Below, one piece after another: positions 1 to 7,157 of a stretch of 28,704 nucleotides of DNA (positions are counted from its first letter, which is position 1; each line of letters opens with the position of its first letter). A program made the translations under genes and the position numbers. Under the pieces are notes generated by a model, which saw nothing but the letters and a program-made list of their open reading frames with translations, ran no database searches and was not told where the DNA came from. Source of the DNA: Trebonia sp. (GTDB lineage: Bacteria; Actinomycetota; Actinomycetes; Streptosporangiales; Streptosporangiaceae); the NCBI GenBank assembly GCA_030038035.1, contig JASHPP010000534.1:1-28704 (forward strand). Direction: 5' to 3'.

Positions 1-612
1 CTCGCCGAGCAGGTGCGAGGCGACCAGGATCGAGATGCCGAACTCCTCGCCGATCCGCTCGATGAGCTCGAGCATCGCGTTCCTGCCCGCCGGGTCGAGC
101 CCGTTGGTCGGCTCGTCGAGCAGCAGCAGCCTGGGGTCCCCGGCAAGCGCCTGGGCCAGCTTCACCCGCTGCTTCATGCCGGTGGAGTAGGTGCCGATCA
201 GCCGGTACCGCTCCTCGTGCAGGCCGACGTGCCGCAGCGCCTCCGCGGCGCGCTCCCTGGCCGCCGTGGCGGGCAGGCCGGACATCCGGCCCATGTGGGT
301 GACGAATTCGGTCGCCGAGATGTCCGCCGGCAGGCAGTCATGCTCGGGCATGTAGCCGACGAGCTGGCGGATCTGCTCGCCGTCCTTGACGCTGTCATGG
401 CCAAGCACCTTCGCCATGCCCTGGGTGGGCGTGAGCAGGCCGAGCAGGATCTTGATCAGCGTCGACTTTCCGGCGCCGTTGGCGCCGATCAGCCCGGTGA
501 CCCCGGGCGCGACGTGTACGGTGAGACCGCTGAGCGCGGTGACCGCGCCCGGATACACCTTGGTCAGCGCGGCCGTCTCGATGACGGGGCGCGCCGAGGT
601 CGAGGGTTCCAT
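1..612 (-). CDS. ABC transporter ATP-binding protein (3' end outside window)
   Basis: This is the nucleotide-binding subunit of an ABC transporter, which hydrolyses ATP on the cytoplasmic face to drive a membrane partner. The visible 204 residues begin MEPSTSARPVIETAALTKVY. Walker A (GANGAGKST) lies at about residues 43-51, and the signature (YSTGMKQR), Walker B (LLLLDEPTNGLD) and H-loop (VASHLL) follow in order. The Q-loop position reads MPEH, with Glu in place of Gln. The frame is open to the window edge, so the C-terminus and any permease gene lie beyond position 1. The ATG at 612 is the first Met that leaves the whole domain intact. The gene is divergent from the kinase at 860 and shares a 247-bp intergenic region with it, so the two-component system may regulate the transporter (inference from layout). 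The substrate cannot be told. Confidence 0.93.
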   Translation of the reverse strand, partial: MEPSTSARPVIETAALTKVYPGAVTALSGLTVHVAPGVTGLIGANGAGKSTLIKILLGLLTPTQGMAKVLGHDSVKDGEQIRQLVGYMPEHDCLPADISATEFVTHMGRMSGLPATAARERAAEALRHVGLHEERYRLIGTYSTGMKQRVKLAQALAGDPRLLLLDEPTNGLDPAGRNAMLELIERIGEEFGISILVASHLLGE

Positions 613-701
613 GTGCCCTAGGGTGCCAGGTCCGCGGCCGCGACGGCGTCCCCCTGGACGGTGAGATATGGGAGTGTCGCCGGCCGGCCGTGCCAGCTTC
701 G

Positions 702-725
702 CGGGCTACGCCTGCAGGATGAGGC
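702..725 (+). repeat. 24-bp direct repeat, copy 1, upstream of kinase 1
   Basis: This element is identical over 24 bp to positions 2301-2324. It ends in CCTGCAGGATGAGGC and contains the 8-bp palindrome CCTGCAGG and a GCCT-N8-AGGC inverted repeat. It lies between the divergent ABC ATPase (start 612) and kinase 1 (start 860). The other copy lies just before kinase 2. An operator for the LuxR-type regulator encoded at 3786 is the simplest reading (inference). Confidence 0.8.
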
Positions 726-859
726 GCCGCGGGCGCGACGCCGCCCAGATCGGGTGCTGCCGCCTTGACGGCAGCGAGCGGGCAGGGCGATGCTCGGAAG
801 CGACATCCGCCGCGCGAGCCGCGGCGACGTGACAACGCTGTCGCAGATTCGGAGGGCCT

Positions 860-2476
860 GTGTCCGCCGACTACCGGGCCACCGGGCCAGAACGCAGCGA
901 GCACAGCCCCGCCGCCCGCGCGGCGGGGCTGATCGCCGTCGCCGAGGACCTGGCCGGTGAGTTCTCGCTGCGCCCGCTGCTCGAGCGCATCCTGCTGCGC
1001 TGCACCGAGCTGCTCGGCTGCACCGCCGGCTCGATCTGCAGCGTCGACGAGGCGGCCGGGACGTACCGCAAGGAAGCGGACATCGGGGTGGCGTGCCAGT
1101 CCGGCCAGGTCTTCCCGCTTACCGAGGGCATGACCGGCGCGGTGGTGGCACGGCGCGCGCCGATCTGGTTCGACAGGTACGACCAGGTCCGCGGCGGACA
1201 TGTGGCGGCAGCGGACCGGGCCACATTGCGCGGGGTCATCGGCGTGCCGCTGGAGTGGCGGGGGCGGATCGTCGGCGCGTGCGTGGTGTTCAGCAGGGAC
1301 GAGCGGCGGGTGTTCGGCCCCGACGACGCGGAACTGCTCGAGCTGTTCGCCAGGCACGCGGCGATCGCGCTGGCGACCGCGCGCATGCACGAGGCGGCCG
1401 AGGAGCGCGCCCGCGCGGAGGCGGCGGCGAACGAGCGCGACCGGCTGCTCGGGGAAGTGCACGACAGCCTGGCGCGACGCCTGGTGTCCATCCGGGTGCA
1501 CTTGGACAGCGCGGAGGAGGACCTGGCCGGCGCGGGCGGGCAAGCGGACCTCAGCCGGGCCGAGGTCCAGCTCCGGCAGGCGAGCAGCGAGGCCAGGGAC
1601 GCCCTCGCCGAGGCCCGGCTCACCCTGCTCGGCCTCGCCTCGTCGCCGCTGAACGGGCAGACGCTGCAGGCGGCGCTGCAAGCCGAAGCGGCCTGGGCAC
1701 AGAGCATCGGCGGTCTTGAGGTCAGGTTCGTCACGGCCGGCGCGCCGGCGCCGGCCGATGAGCGGCTGTCGCACGAGGTGCTGCTCGTCGCCCGCGAGGC
1801 GCTCACCAACATCGTCAGGCACGCGCGGGCACGGTCGGTGCGGCTGGGCCTGCTGCACGAGCCCGAGTCGGTGACATTGCTCGTGCAGGACGACGGCGAA
1901 GGGTTCGATCCCACCGCCGGGTGGCAGGGCGACCGCTTCGGGCTGCGCGATCTCAGCGAGCGGGTGCGCCGGATGGGCGCGACGATCGAGGTCGACTCGC
2001 TGGCCGGCTGGGGCACCCGGATCCGCGCGCGCTTCCCCTACCGGCAGCCCGGCGAGCAGCGGACTCCGCGGCTGCGGGTGCTCATCGCCGCCGGGCGGCC
2101 GCTGCTGCGCGCCGGGATCGCCCGGCTGCTGTCCGGCGCCGAGCCAGGGATCGAGGTGGCCGGCGAGGTGGCGACCACCGAGGAGGCGCTGACCGCCTGC
2201 CGGGAACTGCGGCCGGACGTGGCGCTCGCGGACCTCGGCCCGGACGTTCTGAGCCCGGGTGCGGGGTCGGCCCGCCGCCCCCCGCACCCGGTACGCACCA
2301 CGGGCTACGCCTGCAGGATGAGGCACCATCGGCGTGGCGAGGCTACCGTAGGTGTGTGTCCACTGAACGCGACATGTCTTACCCGCGCCGCGCGCCCGGC
2401 CCGCTGCCGCCGTACCCGCCCGGTGGTGCGGGGCCCGGCCCGGCCCGGCCGCCGCGCCCGCCGCGCCCGCCGCTGA
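860..2476 (+). CDS. GAF-domain sensor histidine kinase with truncated, degenerate receiver domain
   Basis: This is a soluble sensor kinase of the NarL-partner class (HisKA_3). A GAF domain spans about residues 25-180 and a dimerisation helix carries the phospho-acceptor His201 in GEVHDSLARR. The HATPase_c region holds an N-box (EALTNIVRH, Asn317) and a G1 motif (DDGEGF, about 344-349). No membrane segment is visible, so it probably senses a cytoplasmic ligand. From Leu405 the protein enters a NarL-type receiver (LRVLIAAGRPLLRAGIARLL) whose acidic pair is replaced by Ala-Gly. That receiver stops just after the putative phospho-Asp458. The remaining frame is an Arg/Pro-rich run through the intergenic repeat into kinase 2, so the true end may be a decayed reading frame. 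The GTG start at 860 follows GGAGGG by 3 nt. Kinase identity is secure; the C-terminal end is not. Confidence 0.85.
   Translation: MSADYRATGPERSEHSPAARAAGLIAVAEDLAGEFSLRPLLERILLRCTELLGCTAGSICSVDEAAGTYRKEADIGVACQSGQVFPLTEGMTGAVVARRAPIWFDRYDQVRGGHVAAADRATLRGVIGVPLEWRGRIVGACVVFSRDERRVFGPDDAELLELFARHAAIALATARMHEAAEERARAEAAANERDRLLGEVHDSLARRLVSIRVHLDSAEEDLAGAGGQADLSRAEVQLRQASSEARDALAEARLTLLGLASSPLNGQTLQAALQAEAAWAQSIGGLEVRFVTAGAPAPADERLSHEVLLVAREALTNIVRHARARSVRLGLLHEPESVTLLVQDDGEGFDPTAGWQGDRFGLRDLSERVRRMGATIEVDSLAGWGTRIRARFPYRQPGEQRTPRLRVLIAAGRPLLRAGIARLLSGAEPGIEVAGEVATTEEALTACRELRPDVALADLGPDVLSPGAGSARRPPHPVRTTGYACRMRHHRRGEATVGVCPLNATCLTRAARPARCRRTRPVVRGPARPGRRARRARR
2301..2324 (+). repeat. 24-bp direct repeat, copy 2, at the promoter of kinase 2
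   Basis: This is an exact copy of positions 702-725. It ends 19 nt before the candidate -10 box at 2344, so it covers or abuts the expected -35 position of the kinase 2 promoter. That placement suits an activator or autoregulatory site (inference). It lies inside the decayed 3' reading frame of kinase 1. Confidence 0.8.
2344..2349 (+). promoter_or_regulatory. -10 box of a probable leaderless promoter
   Basis: TACCGT matches TANNNT and is separated by 6 nt from the GTG at 2356, which would then be the first base of the transcript. No Shine-Dalgarno sequence precedes either that GTG or the ATG at 2374. The 24-bp repeat lies directly upstream. Confidence 0.55.
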
Positions 2477-3789
2477 CCAAGCGGCTGCGGACGGTCCACT
2501 GGATCGTGATCGATTTCGTCGTCGCCGCGGTGGCCGCGCTCTGCGACCTGCTCGTCTTCGCCCGCCCGGCCGGCCCCGGCCACACCGGGCTGCTTGGCGC
2601 CCTGCTGCTTGCGGCAGTCGTGTTCCTCGCGATCGGGCTGCGCCGGCGCGGTCCTGTCGTCGCCTACGGCGCTCTTATCATCATGGCCGTCGTCGTGGCC
2701 GGCGCGGCGCCCGGCACCTCGGCGCTGATCTTCCTGGCCGCGGCGTACGTGCTGTACCTCGTGACCACCACGACCAACAAGCAGACGGGCGCCGCCGCGA
2801 TGGCGGTGGGCCTGGGCGCCATCGGCCTGCTCACGGTCGCCGATCAGAATTTCCGGCAGGGCGGCGAGGGCGTCTTTGTCCCGGTCGCGTTCGCCCTGGT
2901 CATCGCCTGGATAACCGGGTATTCGGTCCGTCAGCGGCGGCTGTATGCCGACGCGCTCCAGTATCAGGCCGCGAGCAGCGCGGTCGCGGAGGAGCGACTG
3001 CGCATCGCCCGTGAGCTGCACGACGTCGTGGCGCACAGCATGAGCGTGATCGCCGTGCAGGCCGGCTACGGCCAGTACGTCATCGACAGCAGCCCGGACG
3101 ACGCGCGGGACGCCCTCGGCGCCATCCAGGCCACCAGCAGGGACGCGCTCGAGGAAATGCGCCGGATGCTCGGGGTGCTCCGCCAGCAGGACGTCGCGCC
3201 CGGCCCTGGCGCGGCCAGCCGCGCGCCGCTCGCGCCCGCGCCTGGCCTGTCCGACCTCGACAGGCTCATCCAGCGCACCCGAGGGGCGGGGGTCCACGTC
3301 GACCTGGAGTACTTCGGGCTCGTCCGCGCGGTGCCCGCGGGCGTCGACCTGTCGGCGTACCGGATCGTCCAGGAGGCGCTCACCAACGTGGTCAGGCACG
3401 CTGGCGGCGGCGCCCGCTGCCGCGTCAGCCTGCGCTACGGGCAGACGGCCATGCACATCCGGGTGACCGACGACGGCGGCCGCTCCCAGGTGCTCACCCC
3501 GGCCGCCGGGAGCGCCCCGTCCGGCGCCGGGCACGGCATCATCGGCATGCGCGAACGGGCGAACCTGTGTGGCGGTGAGTTCACCGCCGGGCCGCTCCCT
3601 GACGGCGGTTTCCAGGTGACCGCCACGCTCCCGCTGCTCACCGGCCCGGCGGGCGCCGGCCCGGCCGACTATCACGGCGACGCGGACGCGGCGCCGGCTG
3701 GCGCGGCCGCCGCGGACGCGCCGGCCGGCGCCGGCCTGGTGAGCGCCGGCGCGGCAGGCCGCGGCGCGGCCGGCGGCGGCACCGCATGA
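2356..3789 (+). CDS. Membrane sensor histidine kinase (NarL/DesK-type)
   Basis: This two-component sensor kinase phosphorylates a LuxR-type regulator, almost certainly the one encoded next to it. After a Pro-rich N-terminus come about five or six hydrophobic segments (roughly residues 40-190). A HisKA_3 helix follows with the canonical ARELHDVVAHSMSVI (His222 counted from the GTG). The HATPase_c domain has EALTNVVRHAGGG as N-box, a DDGG motif near VTDDGGRS and GHGIIGMRER as G2. The C-terminal 45 or so residues are a low-complexity Ala/Gly tail. The GTG at 2356 is preferred because a TANNNT box precedes it by 6 nt, which suggests a leaderless mRNA; the ATG at 2374 is the alternative. The stop overlaps the next start (ATGA), so kinase and regulator are translationally coupled. 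Confidence 0.92.
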   Translation: MSTERDMSYPRRAPGPLPPYPPGGAGPGPARPPRPPRPPLTKRLRTVHWIVIDFVVAAVAALCDLLVFARPAGPGHTGLLGALLLAAVVFLAIGLRRRGPVVAYGALIIMAVVVAGAAPGTSALIFLAAAYVLYLVTTTTNKQTGAAAMAVGLGAIGLLTVADQNFRQGGEGVFVPVAFALVIAWITGYSVRQRRLYADALQYQAASSAVAEERLRIARELHDVVAHSMSVIAVQAGYGQYVIDSSPDDARDALGAIQATSRDALEEMRRMLGVLRQQDVAPGPGAASRAPLAPAPGLSDLDRLIQRTRGAGVHVDLEYFGLVRAVPAGVDLSAYRIVQEALTNVVRHAGGGARCRVSLRYGQTAMHIRVTDDGGRSQVLTPAAGSAPSGAGHGIIGMRERANLCGGEFTAGPLPDGGFQVTATLPLLTGPAGAGPADYHGDADAAPAGAAAADAPAGAGLVSAGAAGRGAAGGGTA

Positions 3790-4514
3790 CGATCTCGGTC
3801 GCGGTCGCCGACGACCAGGCACTGGTGCGCGTGGGGTTCTGCGGGATCATCGCCGCGACGCCGGGGTTCGCCGTCGTCGGCCAGGCCGCCAACGGCGCAG
3901 AAGCCGTCGAGGTCGCCCGGGCCGCCAAACCGGATGTCGTTCTCATGGACGTGCGGATGCCAGTGCTCGACGGCATCGAGGCCACCCGCCAGATCACCGC
4001 CGCGGCGGAGTCGGCGGGCGTGCGCGTGGTCATCCTGACGACCTTCGACCTCGACGAGTACGTATTCGCGGCGCTGCGCGCCGGCGCGAGCGGATTCCTG
4101 CTCAAGGACACGCTTCCTGCCGACCTGCTGACGGCCATCCGGGTCGTCGCGGGCGGCGAGGCGCTGCTCGCGCCGAGCATCACCCGCCGCCTGATCAGCG
4201 AGTTCATCAGCACGCCAGCGTCGGCCCTGGCCGCCGGGACGAGAATCGGGGCAGGCACGGCGACCGCGGCGGGCATGGCCGCCACGCCCGCGCTGCGGGC
4301 TGGCCAGGTCACCCAGCTGCTCACCGAGCGCGAGTGCGAAGTGCTCCGGCTCGTGGCCACCGGCCTGTCGAACGCGGAGATAGCCGACCGGCTGATCATC
4401 TCCCCCGCCACCGCCAAGACGCACGTGGCGCACCTGCTCACCAAGCTCGGCGCCAGGGACCGGGTGCAGCTGGTGATCATCGCCTACCAGGCAGGACTCG
4501 CGTCCGCGGCGTAA
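3786..4514 (+). CDS. Two-component response regulator, NarL/LuxR family
   Basis: This is a transcription factor with an N-terminal receiver and a C-terminal LuxR-type helix-turn-helix. The receiver has the acidic pair Asp9-Asp10, phospho-Asp55 in VVLMDVRMP, Thr85/Thr86 and Lys107 in GFLLKD, so it looks fully functional, unlike the fragment on kinase 1. The DNA-binding domain near the C-terminus reads LTERECEVLRLVATGLSNAEIADRL, then the recognition helix SPATAKTHVAHLLTKL. An Ala/Gly-rich linker of about 35 residues, longer than usual, joins the two. It overlaps the kinase 2 stop by 4 nt. Candidate targets are the two 24-bp repeats at 702 and 2301, giving autoregulation and possible control of the divergent ABC transporter (inference). 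Confidence 0.95.
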   Translation: MTISVAVADDQALVRVGFCGIIAATPGFAVVGQAANGAEAVEVARAAKPDVVLMDVRMPVLDGIEATRQITAAAESAGVRVVILTTFDLDEYVFAALRAGASGFLLKDTLPADLLTAIRVVAGGEALLAPSITRRLISEFISTPASALAAGTRIGAGTATAAGMAATPALRAGQVTQLLTERECEVLRLVATGLSNAEIADRLIISPATAKTHVAHLLTKLGARDRVQLVIIAYQAGLASAA

Positions 4515-4585
4515 CGGGAGAGCGTGCCGGGTATGTCATGCATTGTCGCGGACCGGACTGGCCGGGCCGACCCCGGAGGTGACCG

Positions 4586-6082
4586 ATGACGCACACCATC
4601 CAGCTGGACGAGAACGTCGTGCGGGACGCGGTGGGGGCGCTCGCCGCGACGCTCGGGGACGACAACGTGATCACGTCCCCGGGCGAGCTGCTCGACTACC
4701 GCGACCCCTACGACTACAAGGGCTCCGACGAGCACACAGGCGCGGCCGTGGTGACCCCCGGCTCTGTCGAGGAGGTCCAGGAGATCGTCCGGATCGCCAA
4801 CGCGTTCCGCGTCCCGCTGTGGACGTTCGGCCAGGGCCGCAACTACGCCTACGGCGGGCCGGCGCCCCGGGTGCGCGGCTCGATCCAGGTCAGCTTCCGC
4901 AAGATGAACAGGGTGCTCGAAGTCGACGACGAGCTCGCCTACGCGGTCGTCGAGCCCGGGGTGCGCTTCTACGACCTCTACGACCACCTGCAGGCCGGCG
5001 GCTACCGCCTGTGGCCCTCGATCCCCGATCTGGGATGGGGCAGCGTGGTGGGCAACACGCTCGACAGCGGCCGCGGCTACACGAGATACGGCGATCACCC
5101 CTTGACGCAGTGCGGCATGGAAGTCGTGCTCGCCAACGGCGAGCTGCTGCGCACCGGCATGGGCGGGATCAGCACGAGCAAGGTCTGGCACCTGTTCCGC
5201 GAGTCGTATGGGCCCAACCACGCGGGGCTGTTCTTCCAGTCGAACTTCGGGATCGTCACGAAGATGGGCGTGTGGCTGATGCGGGCGCCCGAGGTGTACG
5301 TGTCGGGGTTCGCCACCTGGCGCGACGAGGAGCGCGTGGCCGGCGTCGTCGACGCGCTGCGCGAGCTGATGTTCGAGGGGATCATCACCAACCAGCCGCT
5401 CCTCGGGTTCGGCTCTCCCACGGAAAGCGGACGGGACGCGCGCAAGGGCGGCTGGATGGTCCGCTTCGCGCTGTACGGCCGCGAGCCCGTTGTCGAGGCC
5501 CAGTACGCGGCGGTGCGCGACGCGCTTGAGCGCGCCGGCGACGTGACGGTCGGCCGCCGCGTCTACCGCGGCGACGAGGAGCGCTCCCGCGCGACGATGC
5601 ACGACGACAAGGTCCAGGGCGGCGTCCCCGGTCTTGAGCTGCTCGAGATGTTCAAGAAACTCAACGGCGAGGACGCCGGCCACCTGGACCTCTCCGCGCT
5701 CGGCCCGCTGACCGGCGCCGACGTTCTCAAGTCGATCCGGCTGCGGCGCGAGCTCTACGCGCGCTACGGCCTGACGTACAGCGCCGGCATCGTGCTGCTG
5801 CCGCGATCCGCGCTGAACATCAGCGCGGTCGTGTTCGACACCCGTGATGAGCAGGCCACGCGCGCCGCCTACGCCGCCTATAACGAAATGGCCGCCGAAC
5901 TCGCCCGGGCCGGCTACCCCGTCTACCGCACGAACATCCAGAGCATGGACGTCGTCGCCGACCTGTTCGACTTCGGTGACCACGCGCAGCGGCGGCTCAA
6001 CGAACGGCTGAAGGACGTGCTCGATCCCAACGGCATTCTGTCGCCGGGCAAGCAGGGTATCTGGCCGCGGCACATGCGCTAA
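4586..6082 (+). CDS. FAD-binding oxidase, vanillyl-alcohol oxidase / 4-cresol dehydrogenase family
   Basis: This flavoprotein resembles the 4-phenol-oxidising VAO family (vanillyl-alcohol oxidase, eugenol oxidase, 4-cresol dehydrogenase). The N-terminal FAD-binding half contains YGGPAPRVRGSI (about 89-100), PDLGWGSVVGNTLDSG (147-162), GYTRYGDH (164-171) and SNFGIVTKMGVWLM (219-232). The C-terminal end has LDPNGILSPGKQGIW, typical of the family. Tyr89, Tyr168 and Tyr447-Arg448 sit where the phenolate-binding residues are expected. The REMHH segment that carries the FAD-linking His in VAO and eugenol oxidase (recalled) is replaced by RSALN at 407-411, so FAD may be held noncovalently, or the substrate may differ. 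At 498 residues it is slightly shorter than eugenol oxidase. The SD GGAGGT lies 5 nt before the ATG. The substrate is unknown. Confidence 0.87.
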   Translation: MTHTIQLDENVVRDAVGALAATLGDDNVITSPGELLDYRDPYDYKGSDEHTGAAVVTPGSVEEVQEIVRIANAFRVPLWTFGQGRNYAYGGPAPRVRGSIQVSFRKMNRVLEVDDELAYAVVEPGVRFYDLYDHLQAGGYRLWPSIPDLGWGSVVGNTLDSGRGYTRYGDHPLTQCGMEVVLANGELLRTGMGGISTSKVWHLFRESYGPNHAGLFFQSNFGIVTKMGVWLMRAPEVYVSGFATWRDEERVAGVVDALRELMFEGIITNQPLLGFGSPTESGRDARKGGWMVRFALYGREPVVEAQYAAVRDALERAGDVTVGRRVYRGDEERSRATMHDDKVQGGVPGLELLEMFKKLNGEDAGHLDLSALGPLTGADVLKSIRLRRELYARYGLTYSAGIVLLPRSALNISAVVFDTRDEQATRAAYAAYNEMAAELARAGYPVYRTNIQSMDVVADLFDFGDHAQRRLNERLKDVLDPNGILSPGKQGIWPRHMR

Positions 6083-6184
6083 GCCACGCGCCGGGCGGCT
6101 GCCATTGCGCCGTTAGGCGATGACCGGAAAACCACGGGCACGAACAATCGCCCACGGCCTATTCGAGTTTTCACGGCTCCGGAA

Positions 6185-6213
6185 TTGACAAGGCCGCGCA
6201 CGCACCCCATTCT
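6185..6213 (+). promoter_or_regulatory. Candidate promoter of the membrane protein - Ser/Thr kinase pair
   Basis: A perfect TTGACA (6185-6190) is followed after 17 nt by CATTCT (6208-6213), a moderate -10. It is the best sigma70-type -35 in this gap. It implies a leader of about 130 nt before the ATG at 6350. Confidence 0.45.
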
Positions 6214-6222
6214 TGGGACGGG

Positions 6223-6317
6223 GCATCAGGTGGGGGATTTACGCACACCCGGATGCAGGCTAAGCGGCAGTTGCCTGCGCGGGTTTTCTTCGGCCCGATG
6301 CCACGTCTTGATGGCAT
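6223..6317 (+). promoter_or_regulatory. Structured 5' leader with three hairpins (possible attenuator)
   Basis: Stem 1 pairs 6223-6227 with 6252-6256 (GCATC/GATGC) and 6229-6232 with 6246-6249 (GGTG/CACC). Stem 2 pairs 6255-6260 with 6273-6278 (GCAGGC/GCCTGC) and is followed after a short gap by GGGTTTTCTT. Stem 3 pairs 6298-6303 with 6312-6317 (ATGCCA/TGGCAT). Stems 1 and 2 share bases 6255-6256, so they compete slightly, as in a switch. I do not recognise a known riboswitch class. The pairing was found by eye and is not a folding calculation. Confidence 0.35.
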
Positions 6318-6349
6318 GTGCTGTCATCGCCCGACGCGAGGGGGATTTA

Positions 6350-7132
6350 ATGGCGGGCTCGCCTGGTGGGACGGGATCCGTCGGGCCGTCTGACGCTGGC
6401 CAGGCAACTGCCCAGACACATCCGGCGACCGAAGCCGCGCCGACGCACCCGCCGACGCACCCCCCGACGCAAGTCCTCAGGTACGGTCCCGGTGTTCCCG
6501 CGGCCAAGACGCCGGAGGTCCCCGGAGCGCCAGGGGCGCCAGGGGTGCCCGGGGCGCCGGGGACCCTGATCCAGGCTCAGACAACCGCCGGGCTCGGCGG
6601 CGCCGGCCGCCCCCAGGAGATCGTCAGGCGCGGGCCTGGGGTCCCGGCCGCCGCGCCTTCGACCGTCTCCGCGCCCCAGGCCGGGCCGACGGCCGAGCAG
6701 GTCTGGCGCGCCGGGCTGCCGGCCGGCCCGCCCCGGCAGCGGCGCCGGCTGTTCCGCCGGGCGCGCACGGCACTCAGCGTCGCCTTGCTGATCGCTTCCG
6801 TCGTGGTGATTTACCTGCGGCTGCACCACGGGCCGTTCGGGGTGACCGGGGTAGCCATCACCCAGGAGACGAAAAACGGGTGCGCGGTGGACGTGACGGG
6901 GCGGATCACCACGACAGGCGCGGCCGGGATCGTCTCTTACCAGTGGGTGTTCAAGCCGCAGGCGGGGGCCCCGCAGCCGCAGAACCAGTCGGTCGCGTCC
7001 GGGCAGTCCGCGGTGTACGTGACCGCCGCGGTCGAGGGCGAGGGCCACGGCAGCATCGCGCAGACGGTCACCTTGCAGGTCCTGGGTCCCGGGCGGGCAA
7101 GCGCCTCGGCCAACGTGATCGTGAGCTGCTGA
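6350..7132 (+). CDS. Single-pass membrane protein with Pro-rich cytoplasmic region and exported beta domain
   Basis: I do not recognise this 260-residue protein. The first 130 or so residues are low-complexity, rich in Pro, Ala and Gly, with THPPTHPPTQ and a collagen-like PGAPGAPGVPGAPG stretch. A basic cluster (RQRRRLFRRAR) precedes one hydrophobic segment (TALSVALLIASVVVIYL), giving an N-in orientation. The remaining C-terminal region, about 100 residues, has alternating Thr/Val-rich strands and looks like an Ig-like or similar beta fold outside the cell. Its two Cys residues (NGCAVDV and the C-terminal VSC) could form a disulphide. The ATG at 6350 is chosen for the purine-rich GAGGGGG 5-6 nt upstream; the longer frame from 6185 would start on the candidate -35 box. 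It is 25 nt from the Ser/Thr kinase, so it is probably co-transcribed and may be its partner or substrate (inference). Confidence 0.75.
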   Translation: MAGSPGGTGSVGPSDAGQATAQTHPATEAAPTHPPTHPPTQVLRYGPGVPAAKTPEVPGAPGAPGVPGAPGTLIQAQTTAGLGGAGRPQEIVRRGPGVPAAAPSTVSAPQAGPTAEQVWRAGLPAGPPRQRRRLFRRARTALSVALLIASVVVIYLRLHHGPFGVTGVAITQETKNGCAVDVTGRITTTGAAGIVSYQWVFKPQAGAPQPQNQSVASGQSAVYVTAAVEGEGHGSIAQTVTLQVLGPGRASASANVIVSC

Positions 7133-7157
7133 CGGCGGGCGCGGAGAGGCGGGCCTC

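Noticed and set aside
395..2329. 644-codon minus-strand open frame
   Set aside because: It runs antisense to kinase 1 and through the ABC ATPase in the wrong frame, is Arg/Pro/Ala-rich and shows no domain; it is a shadow of high-GC coding DNA.
2305..3822. 505-codon minus-strand open frame
   Set aside because: Antisense to kinase 2, with no recognisable domain and Arg/Gly/His-rich composition; the sense frame has all kinase motifs.
6214..6349. Known c-di-AMP (ydaO) or c-di-GMP-I riboswitch in the leader
   Set aside because: The stems are suggestive but the conserved core sequences of these classes, as I recall them, are not found; kept only as an unclassified structured leader.
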